Origin: Clostridia bacterium
GTDB taxonomy: Bacteria > Bacillota > Clostridia > Lutisporales > Lutisporaceae
DNA length: 64,000 nucleotides
Assembly: GCA_035628995.1 (NCBI GenBank)
Contig: DASPIR010000034.1
Coordinates: forward strand, 124,001 to 188,000
Direction: 5' to 3'
A program made the position numbers and the translations under genes. The notes under the pieces were generated by a model, which saw only the letters and a program-made list of their open reading frames with translations, made no database searches and was not told the origin of the DNA. This document shows positions 9,520-22,412 of this stretch, piece by piece (the stretch's first letter is position 1; each line of letters opens with the position of its first letter).

Positions 9520-9883
9520 GAAAATTAATATATGAAAAACTCTCAATAATATTCAAATTTCAAAGACCAGAACTGGCGCAATGCCTGCCGCTTTTCAACC
9601 CAACTGAGTTAAAAAAATAGCAAGCGTTCAAATTCTATAATAATCAAATATAGTAATGAACCCAAGCCAACCAATTTGCTGTTTATGCCACGGCTGTCCC
9701 AGATTCAGATTGCTGTTTTAATTATGCATTGAATTTGATGAACCGATTAAGACTTGCTAATTTATATGCATTCGACATGTAGCTAAATTAAATATACCAA
9801 AGGTTTGTGAATTTTCTGTGAACTTTTGTTGTTTTTTCTATGAACTTACAATGAATAAATATTTTGAAAACAGCAGGAAAATA
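9520..9883. other. Non-coding spacer between opp and gat operons
   Basis: AT-rich sequence between the oppA promoter and the gatB terminator. I find no gene, RNA family or clear repeat in it; the short open frames lack ribosome sites. Confidence 0.5.
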
Positions 9884-9922
9884 AATAATCCTCATGAACT
9901 TGAAGAATTCATGAGGATTATT
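9884..9922 (-). terminator. Intrinsic terminator after gatB
   Basis: Perfect 15-bp arms AATAATCCTCATGAA / TTCATGAGGATTATT with a 9-base loop, just after the gatB stop. The T-run on the minus strand (TATTTTCC) is modest. Confidence 0.75.
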
Positions 9923-9928
9923 GCTGAT

Positions 9929-11365
9929 TTATATACTATCAATTATATCCTTAATTATTTTACTTATAATCTGCGGGTTTCCCTTGCCTTTAGAGGCTTT
10001 CATGGTTTGTCCGACCAGGAAGCCCATTGCCCTGTCCTTACCCTCTTTATAGTCCTTCACAGATTTAGGATTCTCTTCTATTATCTGTCTGACAATTCCA
10101 AAAATTGCATCCTTATCGTTAATCTGCTCCAGTCCCATCTCTTTCACAAGCACCTTCGGCTCTTTCCCGCTCTCAAACATAGCCTCGAAGACTTGCTTTG
10201 CTGCTGTGCCGCTTATTGTCGAATCCTCTACCAGCTTTAACAGTTCAGCAAGATAAGCCGGAGGGAATTTTACATGCTCTATATCCAGTTTCTTGTCATT
10301 CAATAATCTCAATAGTTCTCCCATAACCCAATTACTGACCGGCTTTGGATTGTTGTATTCCGCAAGGCACTCCTCATAAAATTCTGCAAGGGCCTTTGAT
10401 GCGGTTATTACCATAGCATCATAAGCCGGAAGTCCGTATTCTTTAATGAACCTCTTTTCCTTTTCATGAGGCAGTTCCGGTATGGTTGCCCTTATCTTTT
10501 CTATCAAGTCCATATCAACAACTAAAGGGGTCAAATCCGGCTCAGGAAAATATCTGTAATCATGAGCAAGCTCTTTGTTTCTCATGGATATGGATATATT
10601 TTTATCATCATCCCATCTTCTGGTCTCCTGCATAACCCTCTCGCCTTTATCCAGCAATCCCGCTTGCCTGTTCTGCTCATATTCAAGCGCCATCTGAAGG
10701 GCTTTAATCGAATTCATATTCTTTATCTCAGCTTTTATACCGAGCTTAGTTTCTCCAACAGGTCTCAGGGATATATTTGCGTCGCACCTTAAGGAGCCCT
10801 CCTGCATCTTGCAGTCAGATACTTCGAGATATTCCAGGATGCTTTTCAGCTTTTCCAAATAAAGCCTTCCTTCTTCAGGAGTTCTCACATCAGGCTCAGA
10901 TACTATTTCTATCAATGGTACGCCTGCCCTGTTGTAATCTACAAGGGAATAATCTCCGCCATTCTCTGCGTGGACCAGCTTTCCTGCGTCTTCTTCAATA
11001 TGTATCCTGTTTATTCGGATTTTCTTTGTTTCACCCTTCAGTTCGATTTCTATGTACCCATTGCTGCATAAGGGGAGATCATACTGAGATATCTGAAACG
11101 CCTTGGGCAGGTCAGGATAGAAATAGTTCTTTCTGTCCATTTTACTGAACTCAGCTACCCGGCAGTTGGTTGCGAGTCCAACCTTTATAGCGAATTCCAC
11201 CACTTTCCCATTCAGAACCGGAAGCGCTCCTGGCAAACCCAGGCAAACCGGACAGCAGTGCGTGTTAGCGTCACCACCGAATTCATTCTTACAGCCGCAG
11301 AATATTTTTGTATTTGTCAAAAGCTCGGCATGAACTTCAAGCCCTATTACAGTCTCATATCTCAT
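9929..11365 (-). CDS. gatB: Asp-tRNA(Asn)/Glu-tRNA(Gln) amidotransferase subunit B
   Basis: GatB binds misacylated Glu-tRNA(Gln) or Asp-tRNA(Asn) and activates it for amidation. 478 residues, normal for the family. The N-terminus [13 protein letters not shown] and the zinc-type cysteines (FCGC...CCPVC) are family hallmarks. The central RLEEDAGK-like stretch appears here as [11 protein letters not shown], and the C-terminal helical YqeY-like domain is complete. The start overlaps the gatA stop by four bases (ATGA), so translation is coupled. It is the last gene of pcrA-ligA-gatCAB. Confidence 0.97.
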   Translation of the reverse strand: MRYETVIGLEVHAELLTNTKIFCGCKNEFGGDANTHCCPVCLGLPGALPVLNGKVVEFAIKVGLATNCRVAEFSKMDRKNYFYPDLPKAFQISQYDLPLCSNGYIEIELKGETKKIRINRIHIEEDAGKLVHAENGGDYSLVDYNRAGVPLIEIVSEPDVRTPEEGRLYLEKLKSILEYLEVSDCKMQEGSLRCDANISLRPVGETKLGIKAEIKNMNSIKALQMALEYEQNRQAGLLDKGERVMQETRRWDDDKNISISMRNKELAHDYRYFPEPDLTPLVVDMDLIEKIRATIPELPHEKEKRFIKEYGLPAYDAMVITASKALAEFYEECLAEYNNPKPVSNWVMGELLRLLNDKKLDIEHVKFPPAYLAELLKLVEDSTISGTAAKQVFEAMFESGKEPKVLVKEMGLEQINDKDAIFGIVRQIIEENPKSVKDYKEGKDRAMGFLVGQTMKASKGKGNPQIISKIIKDIIDSI

Positions 11366-12837
11366 CTTCGCACCTCATTCAATATAGCCGGCTTGTTTTC
11401 ATTAAAGCGGGTGTTCTTCTCATAGGTATAGGCAACTTGAAGAATGCTCTTCTCATCAAGCGGTTTTCCTATTATCTGCATACCCACCGGCAACCCGTCT
11501 AACCTGCCGCAGGATATGGATATGGCGGTATTCCCGGCTATATTTACAGGGACTGTACAAATATCTGACATATACATGGAAAGGGGATCACTGGTTTTTT
11601 CCCCTAGCTTAAAAGCAGTATTAGGAGCAGTGGGCGAGATTATTACATCATATCTTTCAAAAGCCTTGTCAAAATCCTGCTTGATAAGCGTCCTCACCTG
11701 CAGTGCTTTCATATAATATTCATCATAGTAGCCTGAGCTTAAAGCAAACGTTCCAAGCATTATCCTTCTCTTCACCTCTGCACCGAAGCCCTTGCTCCTT
11801 GTCTTTACATATAGGTCTGCCAAAGCATCAAATTCCTCTGCCCTGGAACCATATCTAACCCCATCATACCTGCCCAGATTGGAGCTTGCCTCTGCAGATG
11901 CAGCAATATAGTAAACCGGCAGTGCATAGCGGGAATAAGGAAGTGACATTTCCTCCACATTCGCACCAAGACCTTCCAGGACCTTTACCTGGTCAAGCAC
12001 AATTTTCTTTATACCAATATCTATTCCATCTCCGAAATACTCTTTGGGAATCCCTATCTTAAAGCCTTTCACATCATTTACAAGGGCACTCTTATAATCA
12101 TACTTCGGCACATCCAGCGAGGTGGAATCCTTTGGATCATAGCCTGCTATGCAGTTCATCACCAGGGCACAGTCTTCAACATCCCGGGTTATAGGCCCAA
12201 TCTGATCGAAAGAAGATGCAAATGCCACCAGCCCATATCTGGATACCAAGCCATAGGTGGGCTTCATTCCCACAACACCGCATAATGCAGCTGGCTGTCT
12301 TATGGAGCCTCCAGTATCCGAACCCAGCGAAAAATAAGCTTCTCCTGCAGCTACAGCAGCCGCGGAGCCGCCGCTGGAGCCTCCCGGTACTCTTTCTATA
12401 TCCCATGGGTTTTTTGTAACCTTAACAGAAGAATTCTCTGTTGATGAACCCATCGCAAATTCATCCATGTTGGCCTTCCCCACCATTATGCTGCCGACCT
12501 TTAAAAGTCTGCTGTATACCTCAGCATTGTATGGCGGTTCAAAGCCCTTCAATATTTTAGATGCGCAGGTAGTTTCCACACCTTCGGTGCATATGTTGTC
12601 CTTTAATGCCATTGGAATCCCTGCAAGATCCGGGAGCGTCTCCCCCCCGCTTATGACTTTATCTATTATTTCAGCATCTTTATATGCTTTCTCTCTTGTC
12701 AGGGTAATATATGAACTGACCTTAGCCTCTACTCCATCTATTCTGCTGTATGTATTATCCAGCACCTCTTTGGCGCTTACTTCTTTTCTTCTCAGCATAT
12801 CCCTTATTTCATGAGCAGTAAGTTCATAAAGCTTCAA
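11362..12837 (-). CDS. gatA: Asp-tRNA(Asn)/Glu-tRNA(Gln) amidotransferase subunit A
   Basis: Amidase-signature enzyme that releases ammonia from glutamine for the GatB site. 491 residues, full length. The Ser-cisSer-Lys catalytic system is visible: Lys in MALKDNIC, the serines in [15 protein letters not shown], and the downstream [12 protein letters not shown] segment. Its separation from gatC by about 130 bases is wider than usual because two heptamer repeat arrays lie in the gap. Loss of this operon would remove Gln-tRNA and/or Asn-tRNA formation in an organism without GlnRS or AsnRS. Confidence 0.97.
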   Translation of the reverse strand: MKLYELTAHEIRDMLRRKEVSAKEVLDNTYSRIDGVEAKVSSYITLTREKAYKDAEIIDKVISGGETLPDLAGIPMALKDNICTEGVETTCASKILKGFEPPYNAEVYSRLLKVGSIMVGKANMDEFAMGSSTENSSVKVTKNPWDIERVPGGSSGGSAAAVAAGEAYFSLGSDTGGSIRQPAALCGVVGMKPTYGLVSRYGLVAFASSFDQIGPITRDVEDCALVMNCIAGYDPKDSTSLDVPKYDYKSALVNDVKGFKIGIPKEYFGDGIDIGIKKIVLDQVKVLEGLGANVEEMSLPYSRYALPVYYIAASAEASSNLGRYDGVRYGSRAEEFDALADLYVKTRSKGFGAEVKRRIMLGTFALSSGYYDEYYMKALQVRTLIKQDFDKAFERYDVIISPTAPNTAFKLGEKTSDPLSMYMSDICTVPVNIAGNTAISISCGRLDGLPVGMQIIGKPLDEKSILQVAYTYEKNTRFNENKPAILNEVRR

Positions 12838-12860
12838 ATGTCACACTTCCTTTGTAATTT

Positions 12861-12891
12861 TGCCTCGTGCTGCGTGCCTCGTGCCACGTGC
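12861..12891. repeat. Heptamer array 1 (CACGNRG units)
   Basis: Four 7-base units read on the minus strand as CACGTGG, CACGAGG, CACGCAG, CACGAGG in the gatC-gatA spacer. Same family as the array at 17308-17338. Confidence 0.75.
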
Positions 12892-12926
12892 ATTCAGAAA
12901 GTCCTTCGAAGATTCTCTCCAGTATA

Positions 12927-12956
12927 CGCGCAACTCGAAACGCGTAACGCGAAACC
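12927..12956. repeat. Heptamer array 2 (CNCGNAA units)
   Basis: Four 7-base units on the plus strand: CGCGCAA, CTCGAAA, CGCGTAA, CGCGAAA, then CC. Matches the reverse complement of the array at 24939-24970. Confidence 0.75.
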
Positions 12957-12968
12957 AAAATTCATTGC

Positions 12969-13253
12969 CTACTCTATTATTCTCGGTACTTTAAAGCAGC
13001 CGTCCTGGGTTGTTGGCGCATTCATCAGCACATCATCCCTATCTATTGACTGCCTTACTTCATCTTCCCTCAATACATTAATAACAGGCATTACATGGTA
13101 TGTGGGCTTAACACCCTCAGTATCAAGCTCATTCAACTGGTTTATGTATTCCAATATCACGTTCAGCTGCTCTGTATACTTCTCCTTCTCATCCTCTGAG
13201 AATTCAAGTCTGGACAAAGCAGCAACATATTCAACGTCCTTTTTGGTTATCAT
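12969..13253 (-). CDS. gatC: Asp-tRNA(Asn)/Glu-tRNA(Gln) amidotransferase subunit C
   Basis: Small subunit that wraps around and stabilises GatA. 94 residues, the usual length. The N-terminus ITKKDVEYVAALSRLEFSED and the C-terminal LREDEV...A/P segment are typical. ATG 13253 follows AGGATGGTG. It sits downstream of ligA, with a REP-like palindrome and a short hairpin between them, so part of its expression may come from its own promoter. Confidence 0.95.
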   Translation of the reverse strand: MITKKDVEYVAALSRLEFSEDEKEKYTEQLNVILEYINQLNELDTEGVKPTYHVMPVINVLREDEVRQSIDRDDVLMNAPTTQDGCFKVPRIIE

Positions 13254-13273
13254 AAACTTTCACCATCCTAACT

Positions 13274-13291
13274 AAAAACCCATAGGTTTTT
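13274..13291 (-). terminator. Short hairpin between ligA and gatC
   Basis: AAAAACC / GGTTTTT with a 4-base loop. On the minus strand the 3' arm ends in TTTTT, so it could be a weak terminator or attenuator between ligA and gatC. Confidence 0.4.
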
Positions 13292-13294
13292 AAC

Positions 13295-13317
13295 GGGCGA
13301 ACACTGTTCGCCCCTAC
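13295..13317 (-). repeat. REP-like palindrome, copy 1
   Basis: On the minus strand GTAG followed by GGGCGAACA-G-TGTTCGCCC (9-bp arms). It begins 30 bases after the ligA stop. Confidence 0.8.
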
Positions 13318-13328
13318 GTCCCCATTAT

Positions 13329-13344
13329 CTACGTACCTCGAACC
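13329..13344 (-). repeat. Heptamer fragment next to ligA stop
   Basis: On the minus strand GGTTCGAGGTACGTAG, i.e. units TTCGAGG and TACGTAG, nearly the same as the first two units of the array at 31862-31891. Confidence 0.5.
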
Positions 13345-13346
13345 AA

Positions 13347-17289
<3,943 letters not shown>

Positions 17290-17307
17290 TGGTACCTCCA
17301 GTATTTT

Positions 17308-17338
17308 TGCCTCGTGCTCCGTGCCACGTGCCCCGTGC
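17308..17338. repeat. Heptamer array 3 (CACGNRG units)
   Basis: On the minus strand CACGGGG, CACGTGG, CACGGAG, CACGAGG upstream of pcrA. Same units as array 1 but in a different order, with the variable positions shuffled. Confidence 0.75.
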
Positions 17339-17480
17339 TTCAGGCTTAGAGTCAGGGCTTATGTTTAACTCTTACTATAAATACTATTATAAAGCATCAT
17401 TCCCATAATTAGAATAAAAAAAATATTGAACGCACAAAGTATTCCTTTTAAGTATAGTGCGAATTCGATAACAATCAAGG

Positions 17481-17533
17481 AAATCTTTTGCGAAGTTTGA
17501 ATGAAAAGTAAACTGTTTTTTCGCAAAAGATTT
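17481..17533. repeat. 14-bp inverted repeat upstream of the small gene pair
   Basis: AAATCTTTTGCGAA (17481-17494) and its exact reverse complement TTCGCAAAAGATTT (17520-17533), 25 bases apart. It lies about 110 bases before the gene at 17642. It could be an operator or a large RNA stem. The rest of 17339-17641 shows no gene I can support. Confidence 0.6.
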
Positions 17534-17641
17534 AGTATTTGAAAACTCATCAAATTTTTGAATTATAGATATATAGTTTCTTTGAAATATGTTTGAATAC
17601 AAATCTGAAAACAGCAAAAAATAAAGATGAGGTGAGATGCG

Positions 17642-17827
17642 ATGTCGCCAAGAATTGATGAAGAGATAAACGTTTTGACTCCTGCTGCAGAAGAGCCTAT
17701 TACAGACTTTGAAATTGTAATGGCAAAAATTGATCATGATGCTCATAAGAGGTTTAAGGGAGTGGAAAATGCGGCTTTAAAAAATAAAGATGTGAAAAAG
17801 CAGGGTCCGGACGAGGTGGAACCATGA
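17642..17827 (+). CDS. Small hypothetical protein
   Basis: A 61-residue acidic, hydrophilic protein without membrane segment or cysteine. ATG 17642 is preceded by GAGGTGAGATGCG. Its stop codon overlaps the start of the next small gene (ATGA), and both have good ribosome sites, which argues that they are a real translation-coupled pair. It runs against the direction of its neighbours. I do not recognise the family. Confidence 0.6.
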   Translation: MSPRIDEEINVLTPAAEEPITDFEIVMAKIDHDAHKRFKGVENAALKNKDVKKQGPDEVEP

Positions 17828-18006
17828 GGATAATTGATGATACCTATAATGGGAAAAAATATCCCATTATAGAGAGAGAATACAATGCTTATTATTTCCC
17901 GGACAATTTTAACCCCGACAATGAAGAAGACCAGTCGGAAGGGCTTGTTGACTCTTATTTGAACCATCATATGATTAAAGTCTATAACAGGGCTGATCCA
18001 AAATGA
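17824..18006 (+). CDS. Small hypothetical protein, coupled to the previous gene
   Basis: A 60-residue acidic protein rich in Asn, Asp and Tyr. ATG 17824 lies inside the stop of the upstream gene and has GAGGTGG five bases before it. No membrane segment and no known motif. It ends five bases before a REP-like palindrome, which lies between it and the convergent ferredoxin-like gene and could serve as a shared transcription barrier. Function unknown. Confidence 0.6.
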   Translation: MRIIDDTYNGKKYPIIEREYNAYYFPDNFNPDNEEDQSEGLVDSYLNHHMIKVYNRADPK

Positions 18007-18010
18007 AAAA

Positions 18011-18033
18011 GGGCGAACAATGTTCGCCCCTAC
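18011..18033 (-). repeat. REP-like palindrome, copy 2
   Basis: On the minus strand GTAG followed by GGGCGAACA-T-TGTTCGCCC. The TAG of GTAG (18030-18032) is the stop codon of the ferredoxin-like gene. Confidence 0.8.
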
Positions 18034-18794
18034 AGTTTATCAGCTTCTCCGTTGATTCCTATTCTGATTTTGTTAAGTGGAATGTTCTTACCTGACATTT
18101 GAAGTGCCGCTTCTGCTGCTCTTACAATGCCGCCGCAGCATGGAACCTCCATGAATGCCACAGTTACGCTGTTTATGTTGTTATTCTTTAATATTCCTGT
18201 AAGCTTCTCGGTGTAATATCCTATATCATCAAGCTTAGGACAACCTACTACAACCTTTTTGCCCTTTAATAAGTCCAAATGGTAGTTGGGATATGCAAAG
18301 GGCACACAGTCAGCTGTAATCAGGAGATCGGAATTTTCAAAGTATGGAGCTCTCTCAGGCACAAGCATAAGCTGTACAGGCCACTGAGTCAGCTGCGGCT
18401 TGATTCTTACTTCTATATCATCTGAGGATACAGCTGCTGTCTTTGCAGCATTATTCTGCCTGTTGATTTCCATAGCTCTGCTTCCTGGGCATCCGCCACC
18501 ACCATGCTGATGATGTCCGTGACCTTCATTCTGATGACATGAGTGACTTTCCTCTTTGTGAAGATGTACATGTACGGCAGCTTCATCAAATTCCTCCGCG
18601 TCTCTTTTAGTTATTGTAATTGCACCTTGAGGACATTCTCCCAGACATGCTCCGAGACCATCACAAAGATTTTCTGCTAAAAGCTTTGCCTTTCCGTCGA
18701 TTATCTTTATAGCACCTTCAGCACAGTTAGGCACGCAAAGTCCACAACCGTTGCATTTATCTTCATTAATGTTAACAATTTTTCTTAATGCCAT
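18030..18794 (-). CDS. 4Fe-4S binding protein with His-rich linker and C-terminal CCGG domain
   Basis: A 254-residue protein. The N-terminal 60 residues form a ferredoxin domain: first site CNGCGLCVPNC, second site CDGLGACLGEC, where a Leu replaces one expected Cys. Residues about 75-105 are rich in His with CPGSRAM. The C-terminal 130 residues carry cysteines in ITADCVPFA, VVVGCPKLDD and VPCCGGIVRA, suggesting a second metal or cluster site. I start at ATG 18794 with GGAGGG upstream; the earlier ATG 18809 overlaps that ribosome site. The role is probably redox, but no pathway is assignable. The stop codon is supplied by the REP-like element. Confidence 0.85.
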   Translation of the reverse strand: MALRKIVNINEDKCNGCGLCVPNCAEGAIKIIDGKAKLLAENLCDGLGACLGECPQGAITITKRDAEEFDEAAVHVHLHKEESHSCHQNEGHGHHQHGGGGCPGSRAMEINRQNNAAKTAAVSSDDIEVRIKPQLTQWPVQLMLVPERAPYFENSDLLITADCVPFAYPNYHLDLLKGKKVVVGCPKLDDIGYYTEKLTGILKNNNINSVTVAFMEVPCCGGIVRAAEAALQMSGKNIPLNKIRIGINGEADKL

Positions 18795-18831
18795 TTTATT
18801 TCCCTCCATATTTAGTTCATCTTTTAAGTTT

Positions 18832-18874
18832 ATTATACTAGTATTAGTTCCTATTGAATGTGATTTATATCACT
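18832..18874 (-). promoter_or_regulatory. Promoter with Crp/Fnr-like site at about -41.5
   Basis: A TATAAT -10 on the minus strand (18832-18837) and the symmetric TGTGAT-TTAT-ATCACT (18859-18874). With a start site near 18825 the centre of symmetry falls at about -41.5, the class II activator position of Crp/Fnr-family regulators. The -35 hexamer itself is poor, which fits an activated promoter. Confidence 0.55.
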
Positions 18875-18902
18875 GATGAGGGTTAATTTAATCACAGCAA
18901 GT

Positions 18903-18930
18903 AAGATTCTTCACTGCACTCAGAATGACA
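18903..18930. repeat. Dispersed intergenic repeat of the TTCTTC...CAGAATGACA type
   Basis: AAGATTCTTC, then ACTGCACT, then CAGAATGACA. I recall this pattern as a short repeat common in spacers of many bacterial genomes. There is only one copy here, so the call rests on memory of the motif. Confidence 0.4.
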
Positions 18931-18953
18931 AATAATGCAACTATGCAAAAAAA

Positions 18954-18975
18954 TAAAGTCCCTTTCGAAACTTTA
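18954..18975 (-). terminator. Probable terminator of the pur operon
   Basis: Six-bp stem TAAAGT / ACTTTA overlapping the purD stop codon, followed on the minus strand by a run of seven T. The stem is short. Confidence 0.5.
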
Positions 18976-20232
18976 CTTCTTACCTATATCACTTCTATAG
19001 TGGGCTTTTTCAAATTGTATGCCTCTGACTGCTTTGTACGCTTTTTCTCTTGCCAGCTCATAGCTTTTTTCCAGCGCACTTACAACAAGCACACGACCGC
19101 CTGCAGTGAGAGTCTTTTCGGAAGCTTTTTTTGTTCCTGCATGAAATACTGTAACACCGCTATTTTCAGCAGCTTTATCAAGCCCTCTTATTTCAAAGCC
19201 TTTTTCGTAATGCTCTGGATATCCTCCCGAGGCCATTACTACACAGACAGCCTGTTCCTCTTCCCATTCAATCTCTTGTGTTTCAAGTCTTTCATCAATT
19301 ACTGAATTCATTATCTCAACCAGGTCAGTCTTGAGCCTAAGCAGTACAACCTCTGTCTCAGGATCCCCGAACCGTGCGTTATATTCCAGCAGCTTGGGGC
19401 CGTCCTTCGTAAGCATCAGCCCAAAGTATAAAACCCCTTTGTAATAAATGCCCTCCGCTCTGAGTGCATCTACAGTCCTCTTAATAATATCCCTCGCCGT
19501 AACTTCAGCTGTCTTATCATCATAGTAAAATGCGGGGGATACCGCACCCATTCCACCTGTATTAAGCCCTGCATCATTGTCCAAAGCCCTTTTGTAATCC
19601 TGTGCACTAACCATGGGTACTGCGATTTTGCTATCAACAAAAGCCAATATTGAAGCTTCCCTGCCGGAAAGAAACTCTTCAACAACAATCCTGCAGCCTG
19701 CCTCACCAAACTTTTTAACCGTAAGCATATCATCGATAGCGGCAAAGGCTTCCTCCCTGCTCTGGGCTATTATTACACCCTTTCCTGCCGCAAGTCCGTC
19801 TGCTTTAATAACCACTGGATAGCCAAAGCCGTCTATCTCCTGCTTGGCCTTTTCAGGGTCATAGAATATCTTATATGCAGCAGTGGGTATTTTGTTTCTT
19901 ATCATGAAATCCTTTGAAAATGCCTTGCTGCTCTCAAGCATTGCGCCCTTCATGCACGGCCCGAATATCCTGAGTCCATTTCTTTCAAAGCTATCAACTA
20001 TGCCAAGACTCAAAGGTGCTTCCGGTCCTACTATAGTAAGGTCAATTCTGTTGTCTCCGGCAAAGCTCAAAAGCCCGTCCAAGTCATCAGCCTCTATGTT
20101 CACACATTCAGCAAGCTTGCCAATCCCGCCATTTCCGGGCGCGCAGTATATTTTATCAACCAGCCTGCTTTGAGCGACCTTCCAAATAATAGCATGCTCT
20201 CTTCCGCCGCTTCCGATTACCAGTACTTTCAT
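18973..20232 (-). CDS. purD: Phosphoribosylamine-glycine ligase PurD
   Basis: GAR synthetase, step 2 of purine synthesis, joining glycine to phosphoribosylamine with ATP. 419 residues, full length. The N-terminus MKVLVIGSGGREHAI is diagnostic, and the ATP-grasp segment includes VIKADGLAAGKGVI. The C-terminal landmarks GDPETEVVL and VCVVMASGGYP are present. It is the last gene of the pur operon, 13 bases after purH, and overlaps the predicted terminator. Confidence 0.97.
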   Translation of the reverse strand: MKVLVIGSGGREHAIIWKVAQSRLVDKIYCAPGNGGIGKLAECVNIEADDLDGLLSFAGDNRIDLTIVGPEAPLSLGIVDSFERNGLRIFGPCMKGAMLESSKAFSKDFMIRNKIPTAAYKIFYDPEKAKQEIDGFGYPVVIKADGLAAGKGVIIAQSREEAFAAIDDMLTVKKFGEAGCRIVVEEFLSGREASILAFVDSKIAVPMVSAQDYKRALDNDAGLNTGGMGAVSPAFYYDDKTAEVTARDIIKRTVDALRAEGIYYKGVLYFGLMLTKDGPKLLEYNARFGDPETEVVLLRLKTDLVEIMNSVIDERLETQEIEWEEEQAVCVVMASGGYPEHYEKGFEIRGLDKAAENSGVTVFHAGTKKASEKTLTAGGRVLVVSALEKSYELAREKAYKAVRGIQFEKAHYRSDIGKK

Positions 20233-20245
20233 AGAACCACCGCCT

Positions 20246-21787
20246 TTAGTGTTTGAAGTGTCTCATTCCTGTAAAAATCATTGAAATGTTATTCTTATTG
20301 CATTCATCTATGGACTCTTGGTCTCTAACCGACCCTCCAGGCTGAATAATTGCCGATATTCCTGCATTTGCAGCTGCTGTGACAACATCTCCAAAAGGAA
20401 AGAATGCATCAGAAGCTATAACGGCACCCTTAGCCTTTTCTCCAGACCGCTCAAGGCTCATATTGGCTGACCAGATCCTGTTTGTCTGGCCAGGCCCTAT
20501 CCCAAGGGTCCTTCCATCTTTAGCCACTACAATTGCATTAGACTTAACATGCTTCACAACCTTCCATGCAAAAAGCATGTCCTGCATTTCTTTCTCAGTA
20601 GGCTTCTTATCCGTGACATTCTTTATATCAGCCATGTCAAAATCCTGCCAGTCTGCATCCTGAATAAGCAGTCCACCGCTAACCTTCTTAACGTCAATAT
20701 CCGTTACTGATTTGCGGCATATATCTTCAAGCTGCATTATTCGTATATTCTTCTTGCTCATCAGAATATTCAGAGCCTTCTCTGAATAAGCTGGAGCTAT
20801 CACTATCTCCACAAATATCTTGCTTATCTCCGACGCAGTAATCGCACCCACTTCCCTGTTCAAGGCTATTATACCACCGAATATGGAAATCGGATCTCCC
20901 TCATAAGCTTTGGTATAAGCCTCATACAAGCTGTTTCCGACTCCTACACCGCAGGGATTGGCATGCTTCACTGCAACTGCTGCAGGCTCTTCAAATTCCT
21001 TCAAGGTCTCCAATGCTGCATTTGCATCACTTATATTATTAAAGGAGAGCTCCTTGCCATGAAGCTGTACTGCTGTGGCAATGCTCCCGCTTACTGCTTT
21101 CATTTCCTTATAATATGCCGCAGCCTGGTGTGGGTTTTCTCCGTATCTCAGCTCCTGCACCTTTTCAAAGGTCATGGTCACAGTTTCCGGATACTTGGGC
21201 AATCCGGCCTTCTCCCACAGATAATTGCCAATCAGCGTATCATAGCTTGCCGTATGTGAAAAAACCTTGGCAGCAAGCTCAAATCTTGTTGCTTCAGTTG
21301 TATTTCCCCCGTTATTAATTTCTTCAAGCACCTTCTGATAATCAGAAGGATTCACAACCACAGTTACATATTTGTAGTTCTTGGCTGCTGCCCGAAGCAT
21401 TGATGGACCTCCGATATCAATGTTCTCTATAGCTTCAGAAAGCTCTGCCTCTTCTTTCTCTATAGTCTTTCTGAAGGGATATAGATTGACAACCACTAAG
21501 TCTATAATTTCAATACCAAGCTCGCGGAGCTTGCTCATATGTACCTCATTGTCTCTTACTGCAAGAAGCCCGCCATGGATATTGGGGTGCAATGTCTTTA
21601 CCCGTCCATCAAGGCACTCTGGGTAACCTGTGATTTCAGATATTCCAATAACCTTTATACCCGCTTCTTCGAGGGCTTTTGCAGTACCCCCGGTTGAAAT
21701 TATTTCAACTCCGAGCTTCACAAGCCCCTTGGCAAAATCGATTATTCCGGTTTTGTCCGAAACACTTATAATCGCTCTCTTTATCAT
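20246..21787 (-). CDS. purH: Bifunctional AICAR transformylase/IMP cyclohydrolase PurH
   Basis: Catalyses the last two steps to IMP. I start at ATG 21787 (513 residues, [14 protein letters not shown]). The upstream GTG at 21808 lies inside the ribosome site GAGGTG. The N-terminal MGS-like cyclohydrolase domain is residues 1-195; the transformylase domain follows, with KHANPCGVG and the C-terminal AFFPFGD and SVRDQ segments. It follows purN closely, with its ribosome site at the purN end. Confidence 0.97.
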   Translation of the reverse strand: MIKRAIISVSDKTGIIDFAKGLVKLGVEIISTGGTAKALEEAGIKVIGISEITGYPECLDGRVKTLHPNIHGGLLAVRDNEVHMSKLRELGIEIIDLVVVNLYPFRKTIEKEEAELSEAIENIDIGGPSMLRAAAKNYKYVTVVVNPSDYQKVLEEINNGGNTTEATRFELAAKVFSHTASYDTLIGNYLWEKAGLPKYPETVTMTFEKVQELRYGENPHQAAAYYKEMKAVSGSIATAVQLHGKELSFNNISDANAALETLKEFEEPAAVAVKHANPCGVGVGNSLYEAYTKAYEGDPISIFGGIIALNREVGAITASEISKIFVEIVIAPAYSEKALNILMSKKNIRIMQLEDICRKSVTDIDVKKVSGGLLIQDADWQDFDMADIKNVTDKKPTEKEMQDMLFAWKVVKHVKSNAIVVAKDGRTLGIGPGQTNRIWSANMSLERSGEKAKGAVIASDAFFPFGDVVTAAANAGISAIIQPGGSVRDQESIDECNKNNISMIFTGMRHFKH

Positions 21788-21794
21788 ATCAGTC

Positions 21795-22412
21795 TCACAC
21801 CTCTTCACTTACTACTTTGACTTTTCGTCCCTCTATGCGGAGTCTTCCTTCACAGAATAACCTCACCGCTTCGGTCAGTATCCTGTGCTCCACCTCCAGC
21901 ACTCTTGCATCTAATGTCTCTGCTGTATCCTCTGCAAATACAGGCACTGACTCCTGAAGTATAATTGGACCGCTGTCCGTACCTTCATCTACAAAATGAA
22001 CGGTTGCTCCAGAAACTTTTACGCCATACTCCACAGCCGCTTTATGAACCTTTTCCCCATAGAAGCCTTTGCCGCAAAAAGCTGGTATCAATGAGGGATG
22101 TATGTTTATGATCCGCCCCTCATAAGCTCTTACAAGTTCCCTGTCCAGTATTGTAAGGTAGCCTGCAAGGATAACCAGCTCAGTATTCATATTCTGAAGC
22201 TCATCCATGAGCCTTTCAGCACAATTCTTTCTATCAATGTAAACAGCTTTAATGCCGAATTTCTTCGCCCTTTCCAAGGCATAAGCATTTTCCCGGTCTG
22301 AAATAACAACTGCTATTTCTCCGTTAATATTGCCGGCTGATACAGCATCTATGATTGTTTGCAGGTTGGTTCCGCCCCCTGATACAAGGACTGCTATCCT
22401 TACCTTCTGCAA
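21795..22412 (-). CDS. purN: Phosphoribosylglycinamide formyltransferase PurN
   Basis: Transfers formyl from 10-formyl-THF to GAR (step 3). 205 residues. The N-terminal [11 protein letters not shown] phosphate-binding loop is present, the catalytic motif appears as [11 protein letters not shown], and [13 protein letters not shown] carries the active-site Asp. The start is TTG 22412 with GGGGG nine bases before it, overlapping the purM end by 13 bases. There is no sign of the formate-dependent PurT. Confidence 0.96.
   Translation of the reverse strand: MQKVRIAVLVSGGGTNLQTIIDAVSAGNINGEIAVVISDRENAYALERAKKFGIKAVYIDRKNCAERLMDELQNMNTELVILAGYLTILDRELVRAYEGRIINIHPSLIPAFCGKGFYGEKVHKAAVEYGVKVSGATVHFVDEGTDSGPIILQESVPVFAEDTAETLDARVLEVEHRILTEAVRLFCEGRLRIEGRKVKVVSEEV

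Noticed and set aside
9509-9526. CodY box before oppA
   Set aside because: About four mismatches to the 15-base consensus; kept only as a possibility in the promoter entry.
9818-10240. 140-codon plus-strand frame
   Set aside because: It runs through the gatB terminator and antisense to gatB; a shadow frame.
17387-17746. Minus-strand frames upstream of pcrA
   Set aside because: They cross the inverted repeat and lie antisense to the small coupled gene; biased composition and no ribosome site.
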